The notes: generated from the sequence alone by a model not told the origin. A DNA stretch of 64,000 nucleotides from an uncultured Draconibacterium sp. (GCF_913063105.1 NZ_CAJXYQ010000004.1:62001-126000), one strand, 5' to 3'; shown: positions 34,848-44,725, counted from the first letter of the stretch. Program-made: numbers and translations.

Positions 34848-36448
34848 TTAGACTTTCATTCCAGCCAACCGCAGTCCCTGCAAAATGTGATTTACCAGTT
34901 CTTGCTCTTTCACATAAATACTGATTAAATAGCTGGCTTTCGATTCAAAATCAGGCTTAAGTTTTAACAGATCATTTATATTCGATTTAGCCTTTTCCGA
35001 CTCACCAAGTTGTCCGTTTACAGCTGCTTTTAACATTGGGCTCCAAAACACCGCCGGCAAGTTATATTTTTCACTTTCACTCCGGGCCAGTTCATAATCT
35101 TTTTTTCTGTAATAATAAAGCATGGTAACACCATGAAAATAAAGTGGGTAACCCACGTTTCGTGTCATAACACAGTCCAATATCTTTTTCCCTCGTTCCC
35201 AATCACCATATAAACATATATAAAACGCCAATGTTCCTATCCGTAGCGTAGTGTTAAAACCCGATAAGATGTATTTTTCCGCCAACTGAAAAAACCGGTC
35301 TTTCTCATCATTAATAAAACACTTAAATGCAAGACTTGTACTTACAATAAAACTGTCGGGATTAAGAACATAGGCACGCTCGGTATAATCAGCAAATAAT
35401 TTATAGGATTCACGGGCATTGGGTAAATCAAAAGCATAATAGTAACCATGAAAAGCACCGATTAAAGCATTAATTATTGCTGAACCAGGTTCCCTATCGT
35501 GTGCGTTTGTGAGCGCTTCAATAGCCTCTTCGCCTGTTTTAGCAGACAGATACAGCTGAAAGCGATAAAACTTCAGAACCGCATTAAAAACATTCATATT
35601 CTGATAATCCTGACTCAAAAATTCTCCGGTCAATTTCCGGGGAATAATTCCAAATTCACTTCCAATAATGCTTGCTATTTCCCTTGATATTGATTCCTGT
35701 ATATCAAAAATGTTGTTAAAATTTAACTCACGCGTATAGCTTTGTGCCCAAATTTGTTTCTCATCCATTAAATCTACAAGCCTGACAAGCGTTTTAATTC
35801 GTGTATCTGATTTATGAATTGCACCTTCGAGAACAAAGCGAACATTTCTTTTTTGGGCTAGTTTTTTAATATTGCGGGCATCAGTATTTTCGTTTGAAAG
35901 AATACTAAAATTATACACCGACAAATCCTCGTACTTGGTTAATTCAATCGATATTTCCTCGCTAATGCCCTCAACCAGGAAATCATTCTGTGAATCTCCG
36001 GTGCGATTAACGAACAGTAAAACAGCAATTCCGGGTTGCGATTCACAACTAAATTCCGGGGTTGTTGATGAACTAATTTCTTTCTGTACTGATGCGTTTT
36101 CTTTAAAGTAATTTGAGGATTATAGCCTCCTTTTGGTATCTCAATTTTAATTTTATCGTTAATACCTTCTTTCAGGTAATACATATCAAGTGCCCTTCGT
36201 AATCTACCTGCATTAATCCGTACAAGTGCATCTTGCCCCGGGTCGAAATCCTCACCCCTGTTAAATACGTCAACTCCAATGGTATAGCCTTTTATACTAT
36301 CACCTCTTCCTTCCAGGTATTCTGAAATAATATAAGAAAGAAAGCGGCACAATAAATCTTTGGTGTTAAACTCGGCACTCGAACATATTTTCTCCACTTG
36401 CCTGATAATTACACTTTCCTCGATTATTTCTGTAGTTGAAGATTCCAT
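34848..36448 (-). pseudogene. Winged-helix / TolB-like / TPR regulator interrupted by a -1 frameshift
   Basis: Two minus-strand reading frames together make one protein. The first (ATG 36448 to stop 35939) gives a winged-helix domain (EYLEGRGDSIKGYTIG, DALVRINAGRLRRALDMYY, IKIEIPKGGYNPQI). The second, in the -1 frame and open from about 36110 to 34848, continues NYFKENASVQKEIS, then a TolB/FlgO-like domain (IAVLLFVNRTGD, VEGISEEISIELTKYEDLSVYNF, VRFVLEGAIHKSD, DLMDEKQIWAQSYTR) and TPRs. This layout is known from adenylate-cyclase-like and SARP-like regulators. The shift falls at TTTAAAG (36101-36107), so it is either a mutation or programmed. It is divergent from the sulfatase operon and may have controlled it. 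Confidence 0.75.
36101..36107 (-). other. Candidate -1 slippery heptamer T TTA AAG
   Basis: On the minus strand the upstream frame reads ACT TTA AAG AAA, and the downstream frame reads TTT AAA GAA AAC. This is exactly the result of a -1 slip on the heptamer TTTAAAG (pattern X XXY YYZ). The upstream frame stops only at 35939, about 165 bases later. Downstream there is only a weak stem (ACAAC/GTTGT, 11-base loop). No Shine-Dalgarno-like stimulator was seen. Confidence 0.4.
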
Positions 36449-36737
36449 TTTGTGTTTTTCCAATTTTGACGAGCACGTATTTTACGGTTACATACGGTAT
36501 TTGACTTACATAGAAACAGTTTACGCCGTATCTTGGATAAAAATAGCTAAAAATTACAAGTTATAAAACATTAAAAATACCGAAAAAAACACTCCATAAA
36601 AGGGAGCGGCATTAATAAACTTCCCGGTTAAACCAAACAATTAAACACCGTATTTTAATCGGAAAGGATAAATACACTCTTGATATTTCAATTTATACAA
36701 ATAAGCATTGACAGCAAATAAACCAACATCTTTGATA

Positions 36738-36959
36738 ATGGAAGAATTAGAATTTATTTCCTGTTTTCCCGGGCATAAAGAAAAGATAAAAATCCTCTTG
36801 TCTCAGGATGAAAATTTCAGGGAAGTAGCAGAAGACTACATGGTGTGTAAAAAAACACTAAAAAAACTGAAGCGGACCAACAAAAATTCACTTGTTCAAC
36901 AGTATTCCGAAACACTAAAGGAATTAAAGCTGGAACTTTTTGAAAGCATAAATAAATAA
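36738..36959 (+). CDS. Small hypothetical protein upstream of arylsulfatase
   Basis: A 73-aa protein from ATG 36738 (MEELEFISCFPGHKEKIKIL). It is highly charged and helical, with DENFREVAEDYMVCKKTLKKL and ELKLELFESINK; two Cys (10 and 36) are present. There is no signal peptide. I cannot name a family, though small proteins with a similar ISCFPGH start occur near sulfatases and oxidative enzymes in Bacteroidota and Proteobacteria as I recall. It starts the operon that continues 22 bp later with the sulfatase. Confidence 0.6.
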   Translation: MEELEFISCFPGHKEKIKILLSQDENFREVAEDYMVCKKTLKKLKRTNKNSLVQQYSETLKELKLELFESINK

Positions 36960-36981
36960 CGCAAAAATAAATACCAAAATT

Positions 36982-39426
36982 ATGAAATTCAAATCACTTC
37001 TTTTAGTTGGAATTATGAGTGTATTGCTCATAACATCCTGTACAACAACACCTGAAAAACAATCAGATCAGGAAAAAAATGCAATCCCCTACCCGCTGCC
37101 CGAATGGAAAGGCGTTCAGGGTAAAACCCTCGCCGACTCGAAACCTGATTTTATTGGACAACCCGAGGCTCCGGAAGAAGCTCCCAATGTACTTGTTATT
37201 ATGCTTGACGATGCTGGTTATTCTAACACAAGCTCTTTCGGGGGCGTAATGAAAACCCCCACTTTCGACCGCATAGGTGACGAAGGAATACGCTACACCC
37301 ATATGTCGGTAGCAGCCGTTTGTTCCCCAACTCGTGGTTCTTTGCTCACCGGTTACAATATCCACCAGATCGGTACCGGTATCATTTCGGAGTTTGCCAC
37401 TGGTTACCCGGGGTACAACTCTCAACTCGATTACAGTACTCCATCCATCGCAAAAATTCTAACCGATAATGGCTATGCGACAGCGGCATTTGGTAAGTGG
37501 CACAATACACCTATGGAAGAAGCTTCACCGGTTGGTCCGTTCCAGTCATGGCCTACCGGATCGATCTGGGGATTTGAATATTTCTGGGGTTTTTTGGGCG
37601 GAGAGACCAACCAGTTTCATCCGTTGTTATATGAAAACACGACTGCTATCGAAACCCCGAAAACTAATGCCGATGGTTCACAATTTCACATCTCGCAAGG
37701 TATGGCAGACCAGGCCATCAAATGGCTTGACAACTGGAAAGGGCTCAGGGATGTACCTTTCTTTATGTATTACACGCCAGGGGCCGTTCATGCTCCTATA
37801 CAGGTGCCCAAAGAATGGAGAGACAAGTATAAAGGATAATTTGACGAGGGATGGCAGGTTTACAGACAACAGTTGCTGGAGCGTCAGAAAAAGCTGGGGC
37901 TTGTTCCTGAAGACGCGGAAATGATCGATTGGCCCGATGTCATTCCTGAATGGGATTCGTTCAGCGAAGAAGGGAAAAAATACCTGGCCAGGCAAATGGA
38001 GGTCAATGCCGGTTTCCTGGAACATGTGGATTATCATGTCGGACGGGTTATCAGTCATTTGGAGGAAATGGGAGAATTGGATAATACACTGATGGTTTAT
38101 CTTACAGCTGATAATGGTTGTACAGCAGAAGGTACACCCACAGGAACCTTTTCTGAGCTACTGATGCAAAACGGATTCCCGCCGCTTACTATGGAACAGC
38201 AGTTAGAAAAACTCGAAGAGTTCGGTGGGTTGGATGCCTGGGGAGGGCCGCACTTGGCCAACCATTATTCGGTGGCATGGGCATATGCCTCATCAACCCC
38301 GTTCCAGTGGACCAAACAAATGGCTTCCCATTTTGGAGGTACCATATCTGCCACAGCCATACGCTACCCAAAAGCAATAAAAGCAAAAGGAGAATGGCGC
38401 AGACAATTTCAGAATGTGACCGACCTTGTTCCCACCATACTTGAAGTTACAGGCGTTCCTGCACCCGACCTTGTAAATGGACAGAAAAGAAAAGAGTATC
38501 CGGGAAAATCGCTAACCTATGCCTGGAACGATGCAAATGCCAAAACCAACCACCCTACTCAGTATTTTGAAATGCTCGGATTTGTAGGCTTGTATCACGA
38601 AGGTTGGACCATTGCCGGGAAACCATATCGCATTCCCTGGTCAGTTGATCCTGAAGCTATGGCAAATTTCGATCCCCTGAATACCGAATGGGAATTGTAT
38701 AATATTGAAGAAGATCCTATACTGCAGGTTAACGTGGCTGACCAATACCCGGAAAAAGTAAAAGAGCTGGAGAAACTATTCTGGGAAGAAGCCGAAAAAT
38801 ACGATGTTTATCCTGTTGGCGGTTCTCTGGGTAGACCGCTGCAACCGGAATCGAATCCGCAGCGGGTTGGAAAAAAACACTGGGAACTAACACCCAATGT
38901 TTACCGTGTTCCTGAGCTGGCAGGTCCCGAGATCAAATCGACTAATTATGAAATAAATGCTTATATCACGGCTGATGAGAACACTCAGGGTGTGATTTAT
39001 GCGGTCGGTGAACACATTGGTGGACAGGCGCTGTTCATTATGGATGGAAAACTGCGTTACAGCTATTCAACACTTGGCTTGTACTGGCACGATTTTGATG
39101 GTGATGTAAAAATTCCCTATGGAGATATCAAAATCACCTTAAAACACACCATGAAAGAACAAATACTAAACGGTCCATCAACCGTTGAATTCTTTATCAA
39201 TGATGAGAAGGTGGGCGAAATGGATATAACTGCCACTGTATATGGTTCTTATACCGCTCACGAAACTTTTGATATAGGACGCGACGAAGGCCTGCCGGTA
39301 AATGAAGAATACGCAGACTTGGGTAAATTTATATTTACCCCGGGACAATTGCATAAAGTGGTGTTTGACATTTTGAATCCGGATGATCAGGAAGTGAGTG
39401 CGGCAGAATACAGTGTTATTGAATAG
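36982..39426 (+). pseudogene. Arylsulfatase lipoprotein interrupted by one in-frame stop
   Basis: The frame is continuous over 814 codons except for TAA at 37837-37839. The N-terminal part has a lipoprotein signal (LLITSCTT, Cys20), the metal motif MLDDAGYSN and the formylglycine site VCSPTRGSLLTG. The part after the stop resumes at once with FDEGWQVYRQQLLERQ and includes TADNGCTAEGTPTG, HFGGTISATAIRYPK, DLVPTILEVTGV and WELYNIEEDP. A lysine codon AAA changed to TAA (KYKG-stop-FDEGW) would explain it. The sulfatase would need both halves for its active site, so it is probably inactive. The substrate class cannot be told. Confidence 0.85.
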
Positions 39427-39430
39427 TTGC

Positions 39431-39525
39431 AGGATGGGTCACAAAGGAATTTGAAACTAGCCACATAACTCTTATTCGATGCATGATTGGACAAGAAAAG
39501 AGTTGGTGTGCCCATCCTACTTTTT
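39431..39525 (+). terminator. Possible terminator after the sulfatase
   Basis: AGGATGGGTCAC (39431-39442) is nearly complementary to GTGCCCATCCT (39508-39518; one bulged base), and TTTTT follows at 39521-39525. The loop is long (about 65 bases), so efficiency is doubtful. Confidence 0.4.
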
Positions 39526-39626
39526 GTACTTGATGGACGTCGAGCCCCCGTGATCGGCGGTGGCAGAGCAAACGTTTACGAATTGAAAAGAGACAAATTA
39601 TGAGAAAAATTCAAAGGAGACAGTTT

Positions 39627-40418
39627 ATGAGAACGATGAATGTAGCCTTGCTGGCGATCTTCCTGTCAGGGGCCTTATCGTTGTCATGTGCAGGACAAGA
39701 CCCTGCGCTACCCGCAGTGTTTGGCGACGGTGCCGCTGCCAAATACGATCGTGTTGACAATGTGCACCAGGTGCGATTCGTCGAAATCTTTCTTGTCGGC
39801 CGCGAGGCAGCCACGGGAGACTTCATCGCCGCCGTATACAACACCATGTACACCCCTAAGGGCATCCCGAAGTCGAAAGACACTTCCCCGCAAGAGCTGC
39901 TCGAGGGCATCGATTTCGACCAGGTTCAGAAGGAATACGGTGTACTCGGTGCGTCCTTGAACGGCCCGAAACTCTGCCTGCCTGATTGGGTTGAAATCGA
40001 TGTCGGAGCCGAAAGGGATTTCGACGGTCTTGCTGCCGTGTGGTGCGCCCAACTGAACATGGGCAACAATGCCAGCGTGGGAGAAATCGCGACCTACGAG
40101 CCCGTGACGATTGCCAGGAACAGTGGGTTGGGTTGGAACAAGGGCACGACCGTAATTCTCCTGGACGATGCTGAAGGCAACACCTGGGTCATGAAAGGGT
40201 TTGAGTTGGGTCTCGAACCCCAATATACGTATGATGAATTCCTGGCCGCCTTGCCAGGCGTTTACCAGAAGCTCCCGGAGGGGTGGAAGGTTCGGATCAA
40301 GACGCTGGAGAAGGATCTGATCGAGAAGCCGGAAGGTGGAGTCGCCACCATCATGAAGGACGAATTTTTCAATGTATATGACAAGACCGGGTCTGGCATG
40401 ACAAACTTCAAGCCCTAG
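39627..40418 (+). CDS. GC-rich foreign lipoprotein of unknown function
   Basis: The 263-aa product (ATG 39627) starts with MRTMNVALLAIFLSGALSLS and a lipobox Cys at residue 21. Other segments are FVEIFLVGREAATGDF, PKLCLPDWVEIDVGAERDF and GFELGLEPQYTYDEF. I recognise no family. Its base composition is far more GC-rich than all neighbours, with many C/G third positions, and its start has a strong AAAGGAGA site, rare in this window. An in-frame ATG at 39600 is probably a leftover of the disrupted local gene. It sits between two homologous sulfatase 3' ends, so it was probably acquired by transfer. Confidence 0.75.
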   Translation: MRTMNVALLAIFLSGALSLSCAGQDPALPAVFGDGAAAKYDRVDNVHQVRFVEIFLVGREAATGDFIAAVYNTMYTPKGIPKSKDTSPQELLEGIDFDQVQKEYGVLGASLNGPKLCLPDWVEIDVGAERDFDGLAAVWCAQLNMGNNASVGEIATYEPVTIARNSGLGWNKGTTVILLDDAEGNTWVMKGFELGLEPQYTYDEFLAALPGVYQKLPEGWKVRIKTLEKDLIEKPEGGVATIMKDEFFNVYDKTGSGMTNFKP

Positions 40419-40424
40419 TCATCC

Positions 40425-40559
40425 GATATTGGTCGTGACGAAGGCCTGCCGGTAAATGAAGAGTATGTAAATATGGGTAAATTGCATAAGGTGGTATTCG
40501 ATATTAAAAACCCGGATGAGCAGGAAGTGAGTGCGGTAGAATACAGTGTTATTGAATAA
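40425..40559 (+). pseudogene. 3' remnant of a second arylsulfatase gene
   Basis: The 135 bases encode about 44 codons starting DIGRDEGLPVNEEY and ending EVSAVEYSVIE-stop, nearly the same as the C-terminus of the sulfatase at 36982-39426. A deletion removes about seven codons (GKFIFTPGQLHK became GKLHK). A 26-base stretch, gacgaaggcctgccggtaaa and the next six bases, is identical in both copies. No upstream part of this second sulfatase remains apart from possibly the ATG at 39600. Confidence 0.85.
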
Positions 40560-40568
40560 CTGCTACCT

Positions 40569-40661
40569 ATTGAAGAAGAGCTGGGAGCAAGCACTATCTG
40601 CCCCCACCGGCGCCAATTTACAATTCGTGCCTAAGCCAATACGGCTGTAAAAAAATTGAAG
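40569..40661 (+). pseudogene. Decayed fragment resembling the 3' end of enolase
   Basis: ATTGAAGAAGAGCTGGGAGC and the next bases translate as [10 protein letters not shown], preceded by LLP; the enolase C-terminus here is [22 protein letters not shown]. Further on, GGCTGTAAAAAAATTGAAG (40643-40661) resembles GGTTACAAAAAAATCTACAAG of eno. The match is short but ordered. Confidence 0.4.
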
Positions 40662-40736
40662 CTTCTTTAGTTTGCAATTCCACTTTGTTACGAAATAAAT
40701 CAAACCACAGTAGAGGACACGTGCAACAGTACATAC

Positions 40737-42689
40737 TTAAAACATTCGTTTTGGCTGAATAAGCTCTGGTTTTAGCGATGTAAAGTCCTTAAACACTTTA
40801 ATATCTTTAAACACTACGGTAAAAACAAAACGTGGCTCCTGCTCCAGTTTATTGGGTAAATAACCCAGTTGCAAGTGCATGGCCGGAAAAATAAGACTCT
40901 CGTTTTTGGTACTGGCCCAAATTCCTATTTCAGAATACCTGTCGGTAATAATTTCGTTTTCATTTTGCTTCCTTAACCACCCGATGTTAATGTATGGATT
41001 AAACGAAAAACGAAATCCCCATACCTGGTAATTGGAATAAAACACGGGGCGATATTCGAAAGATAAATTCGAAACCCGATCATAACCAATGAAATAATCG
41101 TTTACAAAATTTCGGCTGGTATAGTACGGAATAAAATACCTGGGATTTCGCACAGCATCAAATTTAAACTCCATGATATTTCGGAGTTCCACCGTGCGCA
41201 ATTTAATTAGCGGACTAAAATAATTGAAACGGATATCTACCAGACGGTCTTCAATATTCGAGTTATTTAAATACCCTCCCGCCTCGGTAAAGGCCGAAAA
41301 AATACCTGCATTATTAAAAAACAGCGAATAATTAACCCGCAGTCCCGAGTATGGTCTTTTGTAAAACAATGTTTTCTCCCATCCGGCCGTTAGGTTAATA
41401 TTATAGCCAATTGGCACGTCTTCAACGGTGCCGTACTGCAGCAACCTGCTTGTTTTAATGTACGAAACCTGCTGCCACGATAATCCGGCAAGGTAAACAC
41501 GTCTGTTATGAAATTGGTAATTTGTATGCTCGTCAACCGGTGGGTTGTCGGTATATTTTAAAGCAATATAGCGCATAGCCACGTTTAAAAAGGGTCGTGT
41601 TAAATCGTCGTAAAAAAAGAACGATTGCCCGAGCCACAAATCAAAAAGATGCAGCTTGTATTTGCTGTTATCATCACCCACCGAATCGGGACTATAAGGA
41701 TGCTCGGCTATTTTTTCGCGTAAATGCTGATAAACGATTTCGCCACCGTGCCGCGTATTTGTGGTCAGAAAAGGCTTCTCGAACTGAATTTGGAAGTTCT
41801 TTCGGTCCAATCCGTTATAAAAACGTGTTTCGTTGTCGATAAACGTTCCCCATAGATTATTAATGGTGTAATAGGCACCATATCCAAATTTATCATCAGT
41901 ATCGCCATCGTATTCTCCAATAATCCCGATACTGTGCCCTTTACCTGCAAAATTGCGGGTATAAGGCTCTACTTCAAAGGCATTATAATCGTTTATGTCG
42001 CCGCCTACCCCAATCGGATAACGATCTTTTACGGTAACCAGTACATTTACTGAATCGTTGGAGCCCTCAACAGGTGTTATTTTTATCACGGCATCTTCAA
42101 TGTACGTAAGGTCGCGAAAAAGCCGTTCGTTATCCGAAAAGATACGGGCATTAACGCGGTCGTTTACTTTGAAATGCAAATTTTTACGAATAACCCGCTC
42201 GCGTGTAGGGCTGTAGGTTTTATTCAGAAAGCGTCCAAATCCGCTCGATTCAACGCTTGTTGTGTCGAATAAATTACCATCCAAAACCGGAACGCCATCA
42301 ATGAATATACTTTTAATTATCCGGTCGTTGTAGAATGTAAAATACTGATCGGAAGGGTTAAAATCTTCGGGTAGCTGCTCTTTTTTACTCCTGATCGAGC
42401 CCATCAGCATATCGCCGTATCGACTGTTTAAGCGTTTTACCGACTCAACCTTTTCGGGGCGCTTTTCGTAGTACTTTGGCTTACGTACCAGGAAGTTTTT
42501 GATGATATCGTATTCTGTTCCCGGTTCAAGAATTACCAGCGAATCGTTAACGCCATAGTAGATGGTGTCTCTTAGCATCAGCAACTGATCAAAACGAATA
42601 AATACAGTATCGGTATTTTGTGCTTCTACAGTTAATGTAAAACCAGCGAAAAGTAGCAAGGATAAGATATTAGTTACGAGTTTTTGCAT
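40737..42689 (-). CDS. BamA/TamA-family outer membrane protein
   Basis: A 650-aa protein from ATG 42689 (MQKLVTNILSLLLFAG signal). Residues about 110-240 form POTRA-like repeats (IIKSIFIDGVPVLDGNLFD, VIRKNLHFKVNDRVN, LRDLTYIEDAVIKITP-like FRDLTYIEDAVIKI, VNVLVTVKDRYPIGVGG). The rest is a predicted 16-strand barrel with alternating aromatic residues, such as NFQIQFEKPFLTTN and FRFSFNPYINIGW. It is not BamA itself (BamA is normally longer with five POTRA) but a shorter Bacteroidota relative of unknown job. It is monocistronic. Confidence 0.82.
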   Translation of the reverse strand: MQKLVTNILSLLLFAGFTLTVEAQNTDTVFIRFDQLLMLRDTIYYGVNDSLVILEPGTEYDIIKNFLVRKPKYYEKRPEKVESVKRLNSRYGDMLMGSIRSKKEQLPEDFNPSDQYFTFYNDRIIKSIFIDGVPVLDGNLFDTTSVESSGFGRFLNKTYSPTRERVIRKNLHFKVNDRVNARIFSDNERLFRDLTYIEDAVIKITPVEGSNDSVNVLVTVKDRYPIGVGGDINDYNAFEVEPYTRNFAGKGHSIGIIGEYDGDTDDKFGYGAYYTINNLWGTFIDNETRFYNGLDRKNFQIQFEKPFLTTNTRHGGEIVYQHLREKIAEHPYSPDSVGDDNSKYKLHLFDLWLGQSFFFYDDLTRPFLNVAMRYIALKYTDNPPVDEHTNYQFHNRRVYLAGLSWQQVSYIKTSRLLQYGTVEDVPIGYNINLTAGWEKTLFYKRPYSGLRVNYSLFFNNAGIFSAFTEAGGYLNNSNIEDRLVDIRFNYFSPLIKLRTVELRNIMEFKFDAVRNPRYFIPYYTSRNFVNDYFIGYDRVSNLSFEYRPVFYSNYQVWGFRFSFNPYINIGWLRKQNENEIITDRYSEIGIWASTKNESLIFPAMHLQLGYLPNKLEQEPRFVFTVVFKDIKVFKDFTSLKPELIQPKRMF

Positions 42690-42921
42690 CAACCAGGTTC
42701 CGCTTGCATATGGCAATTAATGATGTTTTAAAGATAAGCATTTCCGTTTCACGAGTAACTAATTTTAAATGCGAAAAAGACTAAAAAGCCTCAACAAAGT
42801 TAAAGTAAACGCCCTGCGGTGCACCATGGTATAGTCTTCGGAGATAACAGTAAACCATTCTTATAGCAACAAGCAGCAACAAGGTCTGTTATTTTAATAG
42901 CATGATGACCAACGAATTGAA

Positions 42922-42950
42922 CAAAAAAGCCACATCCGAAGAATGTGGCC
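42922..42950 (-). terminator. Terminator of the lipid gene cluster
   Basis: On the minus strand GCCACAT (42949-42943) and ATGTGGC (42935-42929) form a 7-bp stem with a 7-base loop followed by six T. It lies directly after the stop of the CDP-alcohol phosphotransferase gene. Confidence 0.85.
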
Positions 42951-42955
42951 TGTTG

Positions 42956-43552
42956 TTATTTTGTTTCTTTTTGTGCTTTTATGAGCCAATAGAGCCCCTT
43001 TACTCCAATCTTTATATCATCTAGTTTAAAGAGCACTAAAATCTTTTCGGTGTAGGCAACAATTCCCCAGCCCACTGCCAAGTAAAAAAACCAGGTATAA
43101 AATCCGAAAACAAACAATACGAAAAAGAATACACTTTGTACATATCCGGCCGAAACGGCTGAATACAAGTGTAGTCCAGGGATTTTTCCGAAACGTGCAA
43201 ACGACACCAGGTAACTAACAACAAATAAGCCCAGAAATAAAAATAGAAACCAGCTATGTGGTTCAATATCGGTCCATTTAAATACAAATAAACCTAATAT
43301 GGCCATTGCGTAGGTACAAATATCAGCCAGATTATCGAGGGCTGCACCAAAATTGGTTTGCTGCTTTAGGTAGCGTGCCAGGTTACCATCCAGCACATCG
43401 CTAACCAAACTTATACACAGCAAAACAACAAACAATTGTTCGGCACCTGTTAGCGCTGCATAAAAAATAACCGGAAAAGCCAGTAAACGATATAAACTAA
43501 TGGCGTTGGGTATATTCAGTATATTTTCGCCACGTACTAAAATCTTCTTCAT
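42956..43552 (-). CDS. CDP-alcohol phosphatidyltransferase family protein
   Basis: A 198-aa membrane protein with about six helices. The family signature DG-x2-AR-x8-G-x3-D-x3-D is complete as DGNLARYLKQQTNFGAALDNLAD (residues about 57-79). Such enzymes join an alcohol (glycerol phosphate, inositol, serine or another headgroup) to a CDP-activated lipid. The acceptor is not predictable from what I see. It is the last gene of a minus-strand group with an SDR, a dolichol-kinase-like protein and CdsA, so it probably uses the CDP-lipid made by CdsA. Confidence 0.92.
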   Translation of the reverse strand: MKKILVRGENILNIPNAISLYRLLAFPVIFYAALTGAEQLFVVLLCISLVSDVLDGNLARYLKQQTNFGAALDNLADICTYAMAILGLFVFKWTDIEPHSWFLFLFLGLFVVSYLVSFARFGKIPGLHLYSAVSAGYVQSVFFFVLFVFGFYTWFFYLAVGWGIVAYTEKILVLFKLDDIKIGVKGLYWLIKAQKETK

Positions 43553-43612
43553 AATTTTCGTTCAACTTAATTGGATGTAAACCTAAAATTTAGTTTGGGT
43601 TTATGCAAAAAA

Positions 43613-44725
43613 TTATACGGCTGCTTTTATCCCATTGCTCTCCTGCCTGCTTTCCGAATTCAGAAAATACGTAAGCATCCGGTCAATTGTGGCAGCGGTT
43701 ACCGGGCTTATTTCTTCAGCAACTATAGAATCAATGTTAGTGGTATCAAAACTAATATTTGTATCGATATAGGCACCTGTAAACGACATTCCAATTGCCA
43801 TAATGCGCTCCAAAGCATCCATGTTGTCTTTTTTTAGCTCCATGTCGGGAACCAGTGTTAAAGGCAACAACTTGCTTAAACTTTTCAGAATATCAGCATT
43901 TTTAACCGAGCTTTTTGCAATTAAGTTAAGTATTTCCGGAACATTTTTTGCCTGTACGGCACTCATAAGGTACGTTACAACGGTATCAATTGGTATCAGA
44001 TTTTGAGTAGAATCCGGATCAACTTTTAAACGAATTACACTACCCGGATATTTTTTTGCCAGGTTTTGTACTCTTTTCGAAAAATCAAAAATACCATAAT
44101 CGGTTTTGGTTACGCCTGTTTTATTGTTGCCAACTACCTGCGAGAGGCGTAAAATACAAGCGTTCAATTCTTTATTATCGATGTAATCTTTTATAACATT
44201 TTCGGCGTAACGTTTTGATTGCTCGTAGTAATTGCGGAAAGCATCAATTTCTGCATTCGCATAAAACTGCTCTTTAAAAGTCCCCTCTATTCTTCCGCAA
44301 GAATAAGCGGTGCTTACAAAAAAGAAACGCGAATCTTTTGACGTATACTTCTGGAATGTATTAACTGAGTTGGTAACCCCCTGCAAGTTGGTTCCGAAAA
44401 TTTCTTCTTTCGATTTTATATCAAATTTTAAACTTGCCGCAAAGTGGAAGTAATCAATATCCCCACAAAAAATGGTGTCTAATTCATTTTCTGACAAGGC
44501 GAAATCTGCTTCAAATAACGAGTAATTATGAACCTCCAGATTTGAAAAATCAACGGCTTTACCCTCATTCATTTCAACTAAGGCTGTTTTAACACGTGCT
44601 TCGGCCGATAGCTTTTTATTGCTTCGTGCAAGTGCAACAACCTTATGCTTCTTTCCCAATAATAGTGCGTTTATAAAATTAGAAGCTACATAACCATTAG
44701 CTCCGTTTATTACAATCTTTTTCAT
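43613..44725 (-). CDS. NAD(P)-dependent epimerase / thioester-reductase-like SDR
   Basis: The 370-aa protein starts at ATG 44725 (MKKIVINGANGYVASNFI), with the extended-SDR loop GANGYVAS. Further marks are AASLKFDIKSKEEIFGTNLQGVTN, the Ser region FFVSTAYSCGRIEGTF, YEQSKRYAENVI (YxxxK variant with Tyr-Glu-Gln-Ser-Lys) and LRLSQVVGN. The layout is that of male-sterility/thioester-reductase SDRs, which reduce acyl thioesters, or of sugar epimerases. The neighbouring lipid genes favour a lipid role. About 60 bp separate it from the CDP-alcohol phosphotransferase. Confidence 0.82.
   Translation of the reverse strand: MKKIVINGANGYVASNFINALLLGKKHKVVALARSNKKLSAEARVKTALVEMNEGKAVDFSNLEVHNYSLFEADFALSENELDTIFCGDIDYFHFAASLKFDIKSKEEIFGTNLQGVTNSVNTFQKYTSKDSRFFFVSTAYSCGRIEGTFKEQFYANAEIDAFRNYYEQSKRYAENVIKDYIDNKELNACILRLSQVVGNNKTGVTKTDYGIFDFSKRVQNLAKKYPGSVIRLKVDPDSTQNLIPIDTVVTYLMSAVQAKNVPEILNLIAKSSVKNADILKSLSKLLPLTLVPDMELKKDNMDALERIMAIGMSFTGAYIDTNISFDTTNIDSIVAEEISPVTAATIDRMLTYFLNSESRQESNGIKAAV

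Noticed and set aside
37837..37839. In-frame TAA read as a recoded codon
   Set aside because: TAA is not used for selenocysteine or pyrrolysine, and no matching element follows; a point mutation is simpler.
39508..40430. Integron or insertion sequence carrying the GC-rich gene
   Set aside because: No transposase or integrase reading frame, no terminal inverted repeats and no clear target-site duplication were found at its borders.
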